This document shows, in pieces, positions 1-10,858 of a DNA stretch of 64,000 nt. How positions within the stretch are numbered: position 1 is the stretch's first letter; every line of letters starts with the position of its first letter. Source of the stretch: Aradus depressus (Eukaryota > Arthropoda > Insecta > Hemiptera > Aradidae). Both the position numbers and the translations under genes were made by a program. Where the stretch lies: contig OY759219.1 of assembly GCA_963662175.1 (NCBI GenBank), forward strand, positions 24,966,908 through 25,030,907. Reading direction: 5' to 3'. Below the pieces are notes generated by a model, which saw only the letters and a list, made by a program, of their open reading frames with translations, did not search any database and was not told where the DNA came from.

Positions 1-904
1 TTATGTTAAAAATATCTATATTTTAATAAAATATAGAATCATACGTGCTGTTTTACTTTGTGGCCCTAGGATCATCTGCTTGTTGTAAGATGGAAAATGA
101 ATAAATTAGGTGCCTACCTTATTCACAAAGAATTTATAGTTCCTCCTCACAAGTCTGGTGCATGCCATGTTTTTGTAAAAAAAAGAAGTGTAAAAATTCA
201 GTAAACTTAGGGGCCATTCATTAATTACGTAAGGCTTTTTTAAAGCTAATTTGACCCCCCCCCCCCTATTGTAAGATATCATAAGATTTCAACTACCCCC
301 ATGACATGTCAGGTATAATAAATAAATGATACTAAAATGACAATTATTTTTGAAATTTCAAGCAATAGGGAAATCCCTAGTCAGCGAGACAATAGAATAA
401 AAAAATGTCTAGAAGTACTGAGACCATATGATTTCTGTAGGATTCAATACTGAATTTGAGAACTAAGTACAGATGGCGCTATCCAATAGCGCCATTTCTT
501 AGCGCGAAAGTAGTAGATTTAAAATTCAAAAACTTACATAAAATCAGCGTCTTTACCCCCCCTCCCTCCTCTATAGTAAGAATTAGTAATACTAAGCTTA
601 TCCCCCCTAAATGCCTTACGTAATTTATGAATGACCCCTTATCATAAGTTATAGAGAATATCGGTGAGAAATTGGAAAGGGCAAGACCGCTAATTATAAA
701 TCAGAATTTCAAATTTGATAGTACAATCAATATTAAATATAACTATTGATAATATTCGTTGGTCAAATCTAACCGATTAATCGATGGTACTTTCGACAGT
801 TCGACACGTCTACTCTCAATATATCTATCAGCTGAGGGCCTACACTTATCCCATTCAACTAAATGAGGGATAATTTGCTTTTCTCAGGGATCAAAAAGCC
901 AGGA
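1..904. repeat. Left arm of a long inverted repeat (about 5.1 kb unit)
   Basis: The first 150 bases are nearly the exact reverse complement of 4998-5147. After a 429-bp MITE insertion, homology resumes at about 650 and runs to about 904, matching 4387-4985 in reverse. The arm is therefore about 400 bp once the MITE is removed. Its inner part contains many ATCGAT and TATCGATA motifs. The arm begins at base 1, so the true end may lie outside the window. It could be the terminal repeat of a large DNA transposon or an inverted duplication; no transposase was recognised between the arms. Confidence 0.8.
210..638. mobile_element. Harbinger-like MITE, TTA target duplication
   Basis: The two ends are inverted copies of each other: the left begins GGGGCCATTCATTAATTACG and the right is the complement of GGGGTCATTCATAAATTACG. 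TTA occurs directly outside both ends (207-209 and 639-641). A 3-bp TTA duplication with GGGG-starting termini is typical of PIF/Harbinger non-autonomous elements. There is no coding capacity. The insertion splits the left arm of the long inverted repeat, so it is younger than that arm. Superfamily assignment is inference from the TSD and termini only. Confidence 0.75.
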
Positions 905-1371
905 AGGGATCATTGCTCACCTATCCAAGTTGAAGGGTCAGTGGACATCATGGACAAACTGTGAGCATGGTTAGATGGTTTAATGGTGGGCATCCTTTCC
1001 ACGATTCGTCAGCTTTGGTCCTATGTCAAACAACAGTCTTTCCACTGGGAAATCACTCTCAATACTGATTTAGTTCAAATCCTGCTAGTAACAACCCTGT
1101 TGTTGTTCAGGTATTCTAATCGTGCAATAATCCGAAACCATATTTCCAAAGAAGTTTTACATTTCAATGCCTCCAGAACAAGTTTTGGTAATTTTCGCGC
1201 AATGATATATATATGATTGGAACTTAGTGATCGGTCTAATTGAGAAAAACGATTTGGGATGTATGTTTCAATTGAGAAAAACGATTTGGGATGAATATTT
1301 CACATGTGCTAACATAGATTTGATTAGACTTTGGCCGAATATATATAATAGGCGTATTAGTACCTCAATAT
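905..1371. other. No recognisable gene
   Basis: Interior of the 1-5147 unit. Two short open frames (983-1216, 1227-1409) show no known motif. An 18-bp direct repeat (ATTGAGAAAAACGATTTG) occurs at about 1240 and 1271. Confidence 0.4.
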
Positions 1372-1605
1372 CTGGTCCATCCCAGCATCCACCCACGCAA
1401 TCTTTGTAACTCAAAAACCACTGCAATGATTAATGAGGAATCTTTTTGAATAGATAAGTTTTATCTAACGGAAGGTTAAGGTCTATTTTTTAATCAACCC
1501 CTGGTCCATCCCAGCATCCACTCACGCAATCTTTGTAACTCGAAAACCATTGCAACGATTAATGAGAAATCTTTTTGAATAAATTAGTTTTAGCTCCAAA
1601 GCTAG
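1372..1605. repeat. 129-bp tandem duplication, about 1.8 copies
   Basis: CTGGTCCATCCCAGCATCCA occurs at 1372 and again at 1501, and the following 100 bases match with a few substitutions. The period is 129 bp. Confidence 0.85.
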
Positions 1606-2764
1606 CGTTACTACAGTTGAAGGACTATAAGCCTTATTCCGTATGAATAATTGAAAATTATAACATCATGAATGTACTGTCGAGGAACTGAATAGCCTTA
1701 TAGGAGATATTGGGAGAAAAGTCAAAGTTCCCCGGGCAACGCCGGGTATTACTGCTAGTATAAAATAATACTTTTTAAAGGCCAGCCTGTTTACATGCGA
1801 AAAGTCGTTTGGAAAACCTTTTTTTTAGAGTTATCTTGATTAACGCGGAAATAGTTCTATTGAAAAATTGTCCCTTACAAAAAAATTGTCTTTATTAAAT
1901 TTCTAAATACAAAAATGTCATCTCAAATTAATTTCAAACTGACATTACTAGGTATAAGAAAGTCACTCTCAGCATTCAGAAAAGCCAAGACATTAGTTCC
2001 ATATACCCAGTAATGCCAGCTTGAAATTAATTTGTAATTTAGATATTTATGCCAAATTTTGAATTGTTCATTTACACGACAGAAAAGATACTGTCGAATC
2101 GTTTGTTAACTTAAAGTCAGTTTACTGGAGTAAATTATCCCAAACAATCCAAAAATTCGAACTGATATTTATTTATCCGGATAATTGACGCTCTTAATTC
2201 CTTTTTCAATTTTTTTTTTTTGAGCACCCCTCCTCAAAGAGGAGGGCTTTGGTTGCACCTGATAAAATGCATTTTATTGAATGATCTTTATTCTTATTGA
2301 ACCATCCCCAAACTATCCACCTGCGGAGATCCACAGAGGCTAATAAAGACATAAATTTTGGACAAATTATCAACCTCATTTAACCACCCAATAAACAAAA
2401 AAAAAAAAAAAAAAGTTTTTGGGCTAATGATTGTAATTTTGAGTTGGCTATAGAATATGTAACAATTTAATGGAGTCTAATAGTTTCTGACCGAAAACAG
2501 AGTGGTCTCTTGCCTTTTTTCGGATCATGGAAAATTTGCATAATTGCTTGGAAATTGTTGAATTTGTGATATTATCAATTGATTTAAGCTATTTGTTATC
2601 TCACCGATCTTATATATACAACCTACCTTCTACTTAAAAAATAGAACAAAAAACACAAAAAAACAATTAACCACGCTGTAAAAAGTATCCAAAACATAAT
2701 TAATCTATCATTTAATACATAATTTTTTAATGGCCTTCCATGTCACCTACGAAGTTTAGGGTAA
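1606..2764. other. AT-rich repeat debris without a gene
   Basis: Contains a fragment with the CCCGGGCAACGCCGGGTA motif at about 1730, which I recognise as a repeat end common in insect genomes. A piece of the 'ataagaaagtcactctca' repeat lies near 1955, followed by A/T homopolymers at 2211 and 2397. No coding signal was seen. Confidence 0.4.
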
Positions 2765-3075
2765 GGTTTTGTAATCGATCAAAAATTCGATGCGGAGTTT
2801 TCAACGGAATGTCATGTTTTCCGATCTGCTAATATCGAAAAGAAAAAAAAATCGTTATGGAATTTTATATTTGTATCCAGAATTCTCTAAGGACAACATT
2901 TATTGATTATGAGCCAAATCGACCAAAGGGGAATGGGGGGGGGGGGGGGGGGGGGGGGGAGTAGGGGAGAGGCTTAACTTAAAAACTCTTATAAATACCG
3001 TTATAATGAATGATCGACACTTATTAATTTCCAGAAAATCCCTAATGATTGCCGATGTAATCAATTTATCGATAC
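2765..3075 (+). repeat. Modular dispersed repeat, with 25-base G run
   Basis: Begins with the family signature 'caaaaattcgatgcggag' and continues through 'gaatgtcatgttttccga'. A pure G run at 2935-2959 interrupts the usual AAAGGGGAA stretch. Sister copies are spread along the whole window. Confidence 0.6.
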
Positions 3076-3359
3076 AAACGATGAAAAAATCAATAATATA
3101 TTTATTTTCGTAACTAATAGTTTAAAATTTAGAAAAACAGTTTTATTATGATTTGCCCTCTCGTTTATGTACGTTACCTTATACATTTCAATATAACACA
3201 TGTCACAGTTGGTATTTTTCTTTTCTTTACTTTCGTCCATATTTATAATGTTGTATTTTCCAAAATTAATTTTTTGTTTAATTAAGTTTGTTATATTTTC
3301 TATTTTTAATTATAAGTTGTATTGATACATAAACTTTTATACATTATGTTATATACAGT

Positions 3360-3955
3360 CGCATCTATGTTATACACCTATCAATCAATATACCTCCGAA
3401 GATATGGACTTTGTATGCCCAATGTGTTACAGCCCCTGTAAAGAAGATCTATATCACTTCCTCATTACCTGCCCCAAATATGATGATTTAAAAAATAAAA
3501 TTTTTAAAAACAACATAGATACTTCATTTATGTTGAAATTATTAAATAGTAAAGATTGGAAAATACTGGTAAATTATTGCAAAAAGGCTTACGATTTCAG
3601 AAACTGTGAAATAAATAAATAAATAGGAACAAAAATATATTTATTATTTTATTTTTATTTGTATTTTAGAAAGAAAAATTTGTTGTTAATAAGTTAATAA
3701 AAAATAAGATTTTAATTTTATAAGATAATATTATTTATGTAAATCTAGACTCCTCAAGACGGCTTAGGCCATTGAGTTTGTCTTCATAAAAGGTCACATT
3801 AATGTATATATGTTTTGTATGTAATTTTCTATTATGTTAATTGAATAAAGACTTTACTATTACTTATATAATGTATTAGCAGGTGAACCCTTGCTATTAG
3901 ATTTGTATCTCTATAACCAATAAAGTTTCATTTCATTTATCGGATCAAAATTTAG
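3360..3955 (+). pseudogene. Non-LTR retrotransposon 3' end (RT C-terminus remnant)
   Basis: The frame 3404-3622 encodes 72 residues with the pattern C-x2-C-x4-C, then a histidine-phenylalanine-leucine and CP pair ('YHFLITCPKY'). This is the zinc-knuckle-like C-terminal motif found after the reverse transcriptase of many LINE proteins. There is no RT catalytic core; the copy is 5'-truncated. An AT-rich 3' UTR follows, ending near 3950 with 'aaagtttcatttcattt'. The same ending occurs in reverse at 58008-58095. The start codon is arbitrary since the true ORF start is lost. The exact LINE clade is not determinable by eye. Confidence 0.65.
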
Positions 3956-4135
3956 TATGAGAATTTAGGAGCCCCTATGTAAGTCAACTGTTGATTATTA
4001 GCGCAAACGGTTCACTGGTTTTAGAGAGGGGGCGAAAAGTTTATTGATTATTTTTTCTGGGGAAGTACATTGCCGGTGATTCACTGACGAGTTTTTTATA
4101 TGCGGCTTGATGATGGGGACGACCTCGAAAGCCGG
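3955..4135 (+). repeat. Modular repeat end joined to hammerhead-like core
   Basis: The modular-repeat terminus 'ggggaagtacattgccggtg' ends near 4090. It is followed by TTGATGA, one base, GGGG/CCTC potential stem, then GAAA at 4107-4130 and GCCGG. This matches the cores at 34053 and 59273. Confidence 0.5.
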
Positions 4136-4386
4136 TTTTTCATTTTACATCCTGTTGTTGGTCTGTCCTGTATCCCTTTAAGTTAGTGAGGTACATCTGG
4201 ACAGAAGAGTTTTGACATAATGAACTTCATATTTCAGTTTGGTTTTTACATTAGTGTCTCATAGAGAGTGACGTCATCCAAAACACATGTCGGATCGTTC
4301 TTGTGGTTGTGGTCCTGTTTAAGATAGTGGAGTCGAACTATCGATAGTACTATCGAATATTATCGATTGTTATATTTAATATCGAT

Positions 4387-5147
4387 CCCAGGTTTTTGAT
4401 GCGTGGGAAAAGCAAATTATCGATGGCGCCGGTAGCTCAGTGGTATGCGTGCTTGACTTCTGAGCTGAAGGTCGTGGGTTCGTAACCCGACCGAGGCCCT
4501 TAGTTTATTTTATCTGGGAGGTAAAATATACTTAAGCACGCCGTCCTTCGGATGGGACGTTAAGCGATGGTCCCGAGCCTGTACGATGTCAGGTACTCGT
4601 TAAAGACCCCTACCCTAGGTGAATAAAAATTTAGGGTAGGCAAAATTTAGGACTCCCACAGTAGAGTCGGGCTCATGTCCACCAGAGTGACGAAAGAGCG
4701 CTTTGGTAGTAGGCGATATGACCTCGTTGTTAAAGCCCGGGCATGAGTCATAAAACCTAACCTAACCTAACCTTATCTCACATGGGATAAGTGCAGGCCC
4801 TTAGCCGATATACATATTGAGGGTAGTGTTGGCGAACTATCGATAGTACCCTCGATTACTCGGTTGGATTTGACCACAGAATATTATCGATAGTTATAAT
4901 TAATATAGATTGTACTATCGAATTTGAAATTGTTACTAAAATTAGCGGTCTTGCACTTTCCAATGTCTCACCTATATTCTCTATATTTCATGTACTTGTA
5001 AGGAGGAACTGTAAATTCTTTGTGAATAAGGTAAGCACCTAATTTATTCATTTTCCATCTTACAACAAGCAGATGATCCTAGGCCCACAAAGTAAAACAG
5101 CACGTATGATTCTATATTTTATTAAAATATAGATATTTTTAACATAA
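4387..5147. repeat. Right arm of the long inverted repeat
   Basis: Reverse complement of 1-904, with the arm interrupted by a SINE at 4425-4774. The last matching bases are 'aacataa' at 5141-5147, pairing with the first bases of the window. Mismatches are few, so the arms are either young or have been homogenised. Confidence 0.8.
4425..4774 (+). mobile_element. tRNA-derived SINE (family A), full length
   Basis: Starts with GGCGCCGGTAGCTCAGTGGT, a tRNA-like head with A box (TAGCTCAGTGGTA) and B box (GGTTCGTAACC, a one-base variant of GGTTCGAAACC). The body has a short inverted repeat around TTTATTTTATCTGGGAGGTAAAATAAA, then conserved segments ending GAGTCATAAAA. The tail is CCTAA three times plus CCTTA. 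No RNA polymerase III terminator or poly(A) is needed by this model; the tail is a telomere-like pentamer. It lies inside the right arm of the long inverted repeat. Confidence 0.9.
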
Positions 5148-5289
5148 CCTTTTTTACAGTCTAGATTTTTGTTAATTTTAATTTAATTATAAAAATATCT
5201 GCTTTATGTATTATATAATTTATCTAATGAATAAAATTATTATTTTCGTACTCATACTTTCAAGTATTTATTTATTTATTCATTTCTGC

Positions 5290-5490
5290 CGAAGAAGCTG
5301 CTAATGGAGCCCATTCATGGAGTAAGACAGCGAGATGGGCAGATGGTGTGGCAGAAGATGACCGAAACATATTTCACATCAGGAACTGGATGGCAGCCGC
5401 ACAGGATCGAGACTTGGCTGTTGGTAGAGGAGGCCAGGACCAGTCACCGGATTGTAGCGCCCTGATAAAAAAAAAATAAAAATCAGGATG
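5290..5490 (+). pseudogene. Non-LTR retrotransposon extreme C-terminus and tail
   Basis: Read in the frame ending at about 5480, the sequence gives 'TARWADGVAEDDRN', then 'NWMAAAQDRDLAV', then 'CSALIKKK' and a stop. This pattern (RWxDD, then NWxxxAQDRxxW, then a short tail) is the familiar end of many insect LINE ORF2 proteins. The match is from memory of the family pattern, not a search. No ATG exists because the copy is truncated. An A-rich tail and 'atcaggatgcccttaattc' follow; a similar tail sequence recurs in reverse at 13575-13625. Confidence 0.6.
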
Positions 5491-5499
5491 CCCTTAATT

Positions 5500-5716
5500 C
5501 AAGCAAGCGAAAAAAAAAATGCAATTCCACGGGAATCCGGGCTTTACTTAATTACCTACACCGGGGTACGTAGACCTTGGACTCTACGAGAGTGACTCTA
5601 TCCAGAAACCCCGTCAGAAGATAGGTCTATAGACCTATAGGTTGGACATGACATTTGGCCCCTATCTAGGCTACGGGTCAGCCCCACCACTTCCTTTGAA
5701 TTGCCTCGCCTAACCT
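5500..5716 (+). repeat. Repeat with CCTAACCTAACC tail
   Basis: A unit beginning near 'gcaattccacgggaatccgg', related to 7140-7190, ends in CGCCTAACCTAACCC at about 5705-5716. The tail matches that of SINE family A, so the two may use the same retrotransposition machinery. Confidence 0.5.
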
Positions 5717-5847
5717 AACCCGATTGACCTTTTCCAAACTAAGCACTATACCAGACTCACTTTCGGACCAAAAGATTATAGACACAAGTTGTCCAATTAT
5801 AATGCCTCGTTGCTTTCAGGAATATAGTTATTAATTCTGTTTTTACT

Positions 5848-6490
5848 TTCTTATACTTAGGTATAGTGTAAGAAGGTATTTGTGCAAAAATCCGAGATCC
5901 GAGTTTCGCAATGATGTCTGTCTTCAAATTTGAAATGAAGAAGTGACATGTGCTAACATAGATTTGAACAGATTTTGGCAGAAATTGGAAGTATATTGAG
6001 ACTACTTTACTTAATGGCCTAAGTACATTTTGCAAGATACCTCTTATACTTATGACCTAATCAAAACATTTTTAAAATAAAATTTGTAGAAAAAATTAAA
6101 AGGCGCATTTTATATAGAATACAAGTTTTTACCGGTCCCACGGTTTGCAAGATATATGCCGAATACCGCCCTAAAATGTCGTTTTGAAACACAAATTTTT
6201 AGCTGTTTCCTTCATTTATCTGAAAACGGTCAATCCTATTGAAAAGTTGGTATCATCAAAAATGATTCTTGTTAAATTTCCATTGTATTTATATTTAGAT
6301 AGGATCAAAACCAAGGTTATAGTGCCTCAAAAAGTTTCAACATTTAATCCATAACAACGAATTTTGTTCTAATCGAAGCAGGCCTTTCTTGTATCAATCA
6401 CGTTTTTACAGATCACTCTTCATCCCCCTCCCCTCTCTCAAACTCATTTTATACTAGCATTACTGGTTATAAGAAAGTCACTCTCATAAT
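5848..6490. repeat. Foldback-family repeat fragment
   Basis: Starts with 'ttcttatacttaggtatagt' and the signature 'aaaatccgagatc', like the left end of the foldback element at 26300. The interior has 'aaggcgcattttatatagaa' and 'gaaaacggtcaatcctattg', shared with 16541-16684, 24370-24560 and 14150-14350. It ends in 'ataagaaagtcactctca' near 6487. No coding signal; the frame 5757-6035 on the minus strand is part of this repeat. Confidence 0.55.
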
Positions 6491-7084
6491 AATCAGATTT
6501 CTCTGCTGAGAATTTCCACGCTTTTTTTTGCAGAGTACAGCTGGTTATCGTCCTCAAATTTTGAGGAGCGTCTTGTTTTTAAGCGTCGAATAACTGCGGC
6601 TAGGATACCGTTGTTTATTTATTTCTCGCTCTTAATGTTCGTTCCTAAGAACTAATTAAGAATCGATTATTAAGAAGGAACTATGGATTTGTAATTGGCA
6701 ATGGTCTGTTGGAGGACGCAATGGAATGACAACAGTCAATCGGGTAATACTCGACTTTATGCAAAATGCACGTCCAATGAATTAACTCCTGGGCAGCCAT
6801 TTAGTGAGTCAAATCAGAACCTACTGCCCTCTAGTTTTCATTTAGTTTGGAACGAATTTTCAACAGGTTTTCGTTAGAAACAAAGATTTCAAAACCAATT
6901 TTTAAACCGTTTCGCTATAGAAACCCTCAGGTAACCCACTAAAATTTTAAGGGGTTTTTTAAATGATAAAGATTACAAAATACGTTCAGCAATATGCAGT
7001 CTTTGGCTAAAACTACCCAGATTTAAACTTTTGGCTGTGAATATCTCTTCTTCAGGGTCTGTATTAACGTATATAGCAAAAGAT
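6491..7084. other. No recognisable gene
   Basis: A 60-codon frame at 6695-6877 has no known motif. A homopolymer T tract lies near 6523. Nothing else supported. Confidence 0.35.
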
Positions 7085-7500
7085 CAAGATCGCGGGGCGC
7101 CTTAATTCGTAAAAATAAATTGTTAGTTAATGATTTCAAGCAAGCGAAAAAAAAAAAAAATGCTATTGCATGGAAATCCGGGCTCTACTCGTGATACTTT
7201 TAAGAGATTCTCACACATGGGAAGATCCCCTAAAATGGATGTCTCCTCCCTAGAAATTCTGTTGTTCAAGTTGGACGAACGAAGGACGAACAGACAGCTG
7301 GTTATGAATATGGAGTTGGACACCGGACCTATGGACAATGGACGTTTTGCGTAATCCATGGGACAATGGGGAGACTCAATCCATCATTTGTCGAGACAGA
7401 CAAGAAACATGCAGCATCATCGCCGAGGTAATGGTCACACAAAACGGACCTTTTTACGGTCCAGTCACAGATCTGTAAACCAGTGTGGGAGGAACTTAGC
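7085..7500. repeat. LINE-like 3' tail and unclassified repeat
   Basis: 'gccttaattcgtaaaaataa' followed by 'gatttcaagcaagcg' and a 14-base A run is found in reverse at 13555-13620 and partly at 5495-5520. The downstream part shares 'gaaatccgggctctact' with 5535. Overlapping frames on both strands (7123-7359) lack known domains. Confidence 0.45.
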
Positions 7501-7549
7501 AGATGGTCCTCTCTTTTCTTAGATGATTTTACACAAGATCCTTTGAAAA

Positions 7550-7870
7550 AGAAAAAATTGTCGGTGAATCATCGGCAAAGTACTTCCCCAGAAGTAAATA
7601 ACTAACTATGTTTCCGCTCTTCCCCTATAATAAATTGATCGTATTAAACAATAGTTGACACACTGAGACTGAATGTCATATTGTTTCATTACATCGGTAG
7701 TTGTGAGGGCTCTTGAGTTGATCCCCGTGACCAATTTCGCTCCAAATAATAGATGTCGTCTTTATGGGGTTCGAAATTTAAATATAAAGTTTCATGTCGA
7801 TACATTCATTAAATCGACAGTTATTAGAGTTAAGCCCCTTAAGGTCCCCTTTCGTTTGTTTGAAAATCAA
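7550..7870 (-). repeat. Modular dispersed repeat, minus orientation
   Basis: Shows the minus-strand signatures 'tcggtgaatcatcggcaaag' and 'tttcatgtcgatacattcat'. The frame 7673-7873 lies inside it and is not a gene. Confidence 0.55.
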
Positions 7871-7891
7871 TAAAAAGGAAAGAAAAAAAAC

Positions 7892-9070
7892 TTATGTTTT
7901 TTTTTTTAAATATTGTCTATTTCACAAAATATATATAATATGGGAATACTTTCAGTATTGCTACCATCTTCCGCCACGACTTAACAAATACTAAATGGAA
8001 GTTCAACCAGTTTACAATTTTTGTGACAAAGGTACATTACTCAACTCACTGGAACAACTGGAAATAAACCGAGCACTACAATAAGGAAATTGTATGAACG
8101 ATCAGACCAATCTCAAATATTCACCCCTTTTATCGCCAGTAATAATATTATTATAATCCTTCAGTCCCTGTGTGTGTGTACCTACTTCCTCAAAAAACTA
8201 TGTATCTTTATTTTATGTATTTTTTATTTTTATTCATATATTTATTATTGTTATCTTTGATTTATTTCATATATGCATATACTATATATATTTTTATATA
8301 TTTTGATCAGCACATACTATTTCAATATTTTTTTTTTTTTTCATGAAGAATCATTTAAGTTAATTTTGTAAATTACTGCATTTGTATTTGAATTTTTTGT
8401 ATTTAGTCACTGTTATATATGTGTATTATCGAGTAGAAATAGAAGAGATAACCCCTCAGACGGTCAATTTGACCATGAGTATTGTCTGTCAATATTATTA
8501 TTATTAATGTACATCTGTAAAAAGAGAGGGCGCCGGTAGCTCAGTGGTATGCGTGCTTGACTTCTGAGCTCAAGATCGTGGGATCGTAACCCGACCGAGG
8601 CCCTTAGTTTATTTTATCTGGGAGGTAAAATAAACTTAAGCACGCCGTCCTTCGGATGGGACGTTAAGCGATGGTCCCGAGCCTGTACGATGTCAGGTAC
8701 TCGATAAAGACCCCTACCCTAGGTGAAAAAAAAATTTACGATAGGCAAAATTTAGGACTTCCACAGTAGAGTCGGGCTCATGTCCACCAGAGTGACGAAA
8801 GAGCGCTCTGGTAGTAGGCGATATGACCTCGTAGTTAAAGCCCGGGCATGAGTCATAAACCCTAACCCTCGATAAAAAGAAAAATAAATAAAGACTATTA
8901 TTATTATTATTACTATTTCAAAATTTTTCTTTTATTATTGAGATTTCAATATGCGACGAAATTTTATTTTTAATGTTTTCATATTTTGAAGATGGTAGAA
9001 ATACCAAAAGTAACACTCATATTATATACATTTTGTGAAATAGACAATATTTTTTTTAAAACATACGTTT
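7892..9070. repeat. Palindromic repeat with outward hammerhead-like cores
   Basis: 7892-7971 and 8988-9070 are inverted copies (shared 'tttgtgaaatagacaatatt'). The right arm begins TTGAAGA, T, GGTA, four bases, TACC, AAAA. The left arm is the same with GGAAGA and GAAA. A SINE lies between the arms. It is related to the near-perfect palindrome at 34940-35670. Confidence 0.6.
8529..8869 (+). mobile_element. tRNA-derived SINE (family A), full length
   Basis: Complete head, body and tail. The B box reads GGATCGTAACC. The tail is short ('aaaccctaaccctc'), with CCCTAA rather than CCTAA. Confidence 0.9.
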
Positions 9071-9171
9071 TTCATTACTTTTTATTAAGTGTTATACAAT
9101 ATTTCTGCAAAAATGTTAAGTATCATGAAAAATCAGTAGGTGTCACTTCATGAGGTTCTGAATACATATTT

Positions 9172-9380
9172 GAGGGTGTGGTAGCTCAGAGGTAGCTTGC
9201 CTTGCCTTCCCTGCTCAAGATCGCGGGTTCGAATCCCGGCCGAGGCCCTTAGGTTTTATTATCTGTGAGGTGAAAGGACCATTAGCACGCCGTCCTTCGG
9301 ATGAAACATTAAACAATGGTCTCGAGCCTAGGTTGAACAAAGATCTCTACCCTAGGTTAATAAACCTGAGTAAAATTTGA
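9172..9380 (+). mobile_element. Diverged tRNA-derived SINE, shortened body
   Basis: Head GTGGTAGCTCAGAGGTAG with a good B box (GGTTCGAATCC), then 'gcacgccgtccttcggatga'. The last third is missing. Diverged enough to represent an older or different subfamily. Confidence 0.75.
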
Positions 9381-9854
9381 ACTGTCGTATTTTCTTCACG
9401 AGATTCTGCATCAGAAACCAAGCTTCGCAGTCTTTCAGCAGAACTCGGTTTACAAGGATTGTCAAGACCAGAGGATCGAAAAGTAGGATCTGTTGACACA
9501 CTAGATGCACTTCCCTTTATTCCCTTAAGGGTGGAACCTAGGTACTCAAATTTCTTAACTGTCGAGTACTATGCAGAATTTTCTCTTTACAGAAAGGGCA
9601 GTTAGAGAAACTGTTCGGGGTATGAAGTTCTGCATAGTCATAGTGTCTGTTTTGAACCGGTTCTGTTGCATTCTTTGCAGAATCCTGAGTCCATTCCTTG
9701 GCCTCAAACTTTTTTTTTTTTTCAGAACAATGTTTAATGCAGTTACTGACACTTTTCTTAATTAATTAATTCAAAGTTTTGAATTTTCCCAATCAAAATT
9801 CCACAATAAAACATCATAAGAATGACACCTATTGATTTTTAGTCAGATCGGCCA

Positions 9855-9965
9855 AATCCCCTGATTCCTATGTGATAGACGGTCCCAGAACGTGATTGAT
9901 ACAGAAGACACGATGTCACGGAGCTCACTTTTGGCCAGTGCCAGGGACTTGCCACCCTATTTAAG
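9855..9965. repeat. Direct repeat copy 1 of 2
   Basis: Shares 'gatacagaagacacgatg' and 'cacggagct' with 10413-10527 at the same spacing. A 10-base internal repeat (ccctatttaagg) is duplicated at 9955-9980. Function unknown. Confidence 0.6.
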
Positions 9966-10112
9966 GTTACCCTATTTAAGGTTAGTTTTACCAGAAAGCA
10001 TGATGATTTGGTCAACTTCGGAAGCCGGCTAGCATGAAATAACAAAATCAGTGAGAGGTCAGAGTACATGTTTCTTAAACTTCTCTAGGATATTGAATTG
10101 TTGGTATCTTCA

Positions 10113-10305
10113 GGCATTTCTTCCATGTCTTCTTTTTTATTTTTTCTGACAATATTTCTGGACACTTACACGTCCCTTCTTCTGGTCACTACGAACCTGT
10201 AAGTGTCTAGTGTGGGAGGGTCTAGTTCATAGTGACCAGAAGAAGGGAGGTGTAAGTGTCCTGAAATATTGTTAGAAAAAAGAAGACATCTCTGGAAGAA
10301 ATGCC
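10113..10305. repeat. Palindromic repeat with hammerhead-like cores
   Basis: Arms 10113-10191 and 10230-10305 are inverted copies separated by about 38 bases. Each contains CAGAAGA followed by AGGGA and later GTCC and GAAA, facing outward. A single half-copy occurs at 30355-30425. Confidence 0.7.
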
Positions 10306-10412
10306 GGAAAAAATCAACAGGTCAGAGTACGTTTTTTTGGCAATTTTCTCACTACATCAACTATCTTCAGATTATCTTCCTGTTGTACGTCGTATAAATC
10401 CAGGTAATGTCC

Positions 10413-10527
10413 ACCTAATCTCCTAGTTCCTGTGTGATAGGCGGATCTCAGAACGTGATGGATACAGAAGACACGATGCCACGGAGCTAACTTTTGGACA
10501 GTGCCAGTCCTGGACATGCCACCCTGC
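10413..10527. repeat. Direct repeat copy 2 of 2
   Basis: Second copy of 9855-9965, about 560 bp downstream, with the palindrome between the two copies. Confidence 0.6.
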
Positions 10528-10858
10528 CATTGTAGTAGACCACCCGGCTCCTATGTTATTTTATTCCATCCCTTAACGTGAGTCGTACAGGATTACAACC
10601 CATGGGTTTCCATCCTGCCACACTTCTTAATCCAGTTAGTCCTTCACAAACGGGGGGGTCATTTCTTTGTTCGTTCTGTTTGTCCAGGTGGCCGCCAAGA
10701 ACGCAATTTGGACAATAGGTAGACCGCATTACATTTCTCATGTTTAGTTCTCATTTTCTACTTCTTTGACCAAAAAATCCCTTCTCTTTTTTTTTCCCTA
10801 TCGATGATTCAGTAGTAGTTCGACTTTACAAGGTTAGTATATAAAAACAAAGTGGGAG

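Noticed and set aside
4425..4500. A functional tRNA gene
   Set aside because: The A and B boxes are present but the sequence is the head of a SINE repeated over twenty times; the same applies to the other heads.
4752..4774. Telomere array of TTAGG repeats
   Set aside because: Only four units, always attached to a SINE tail.
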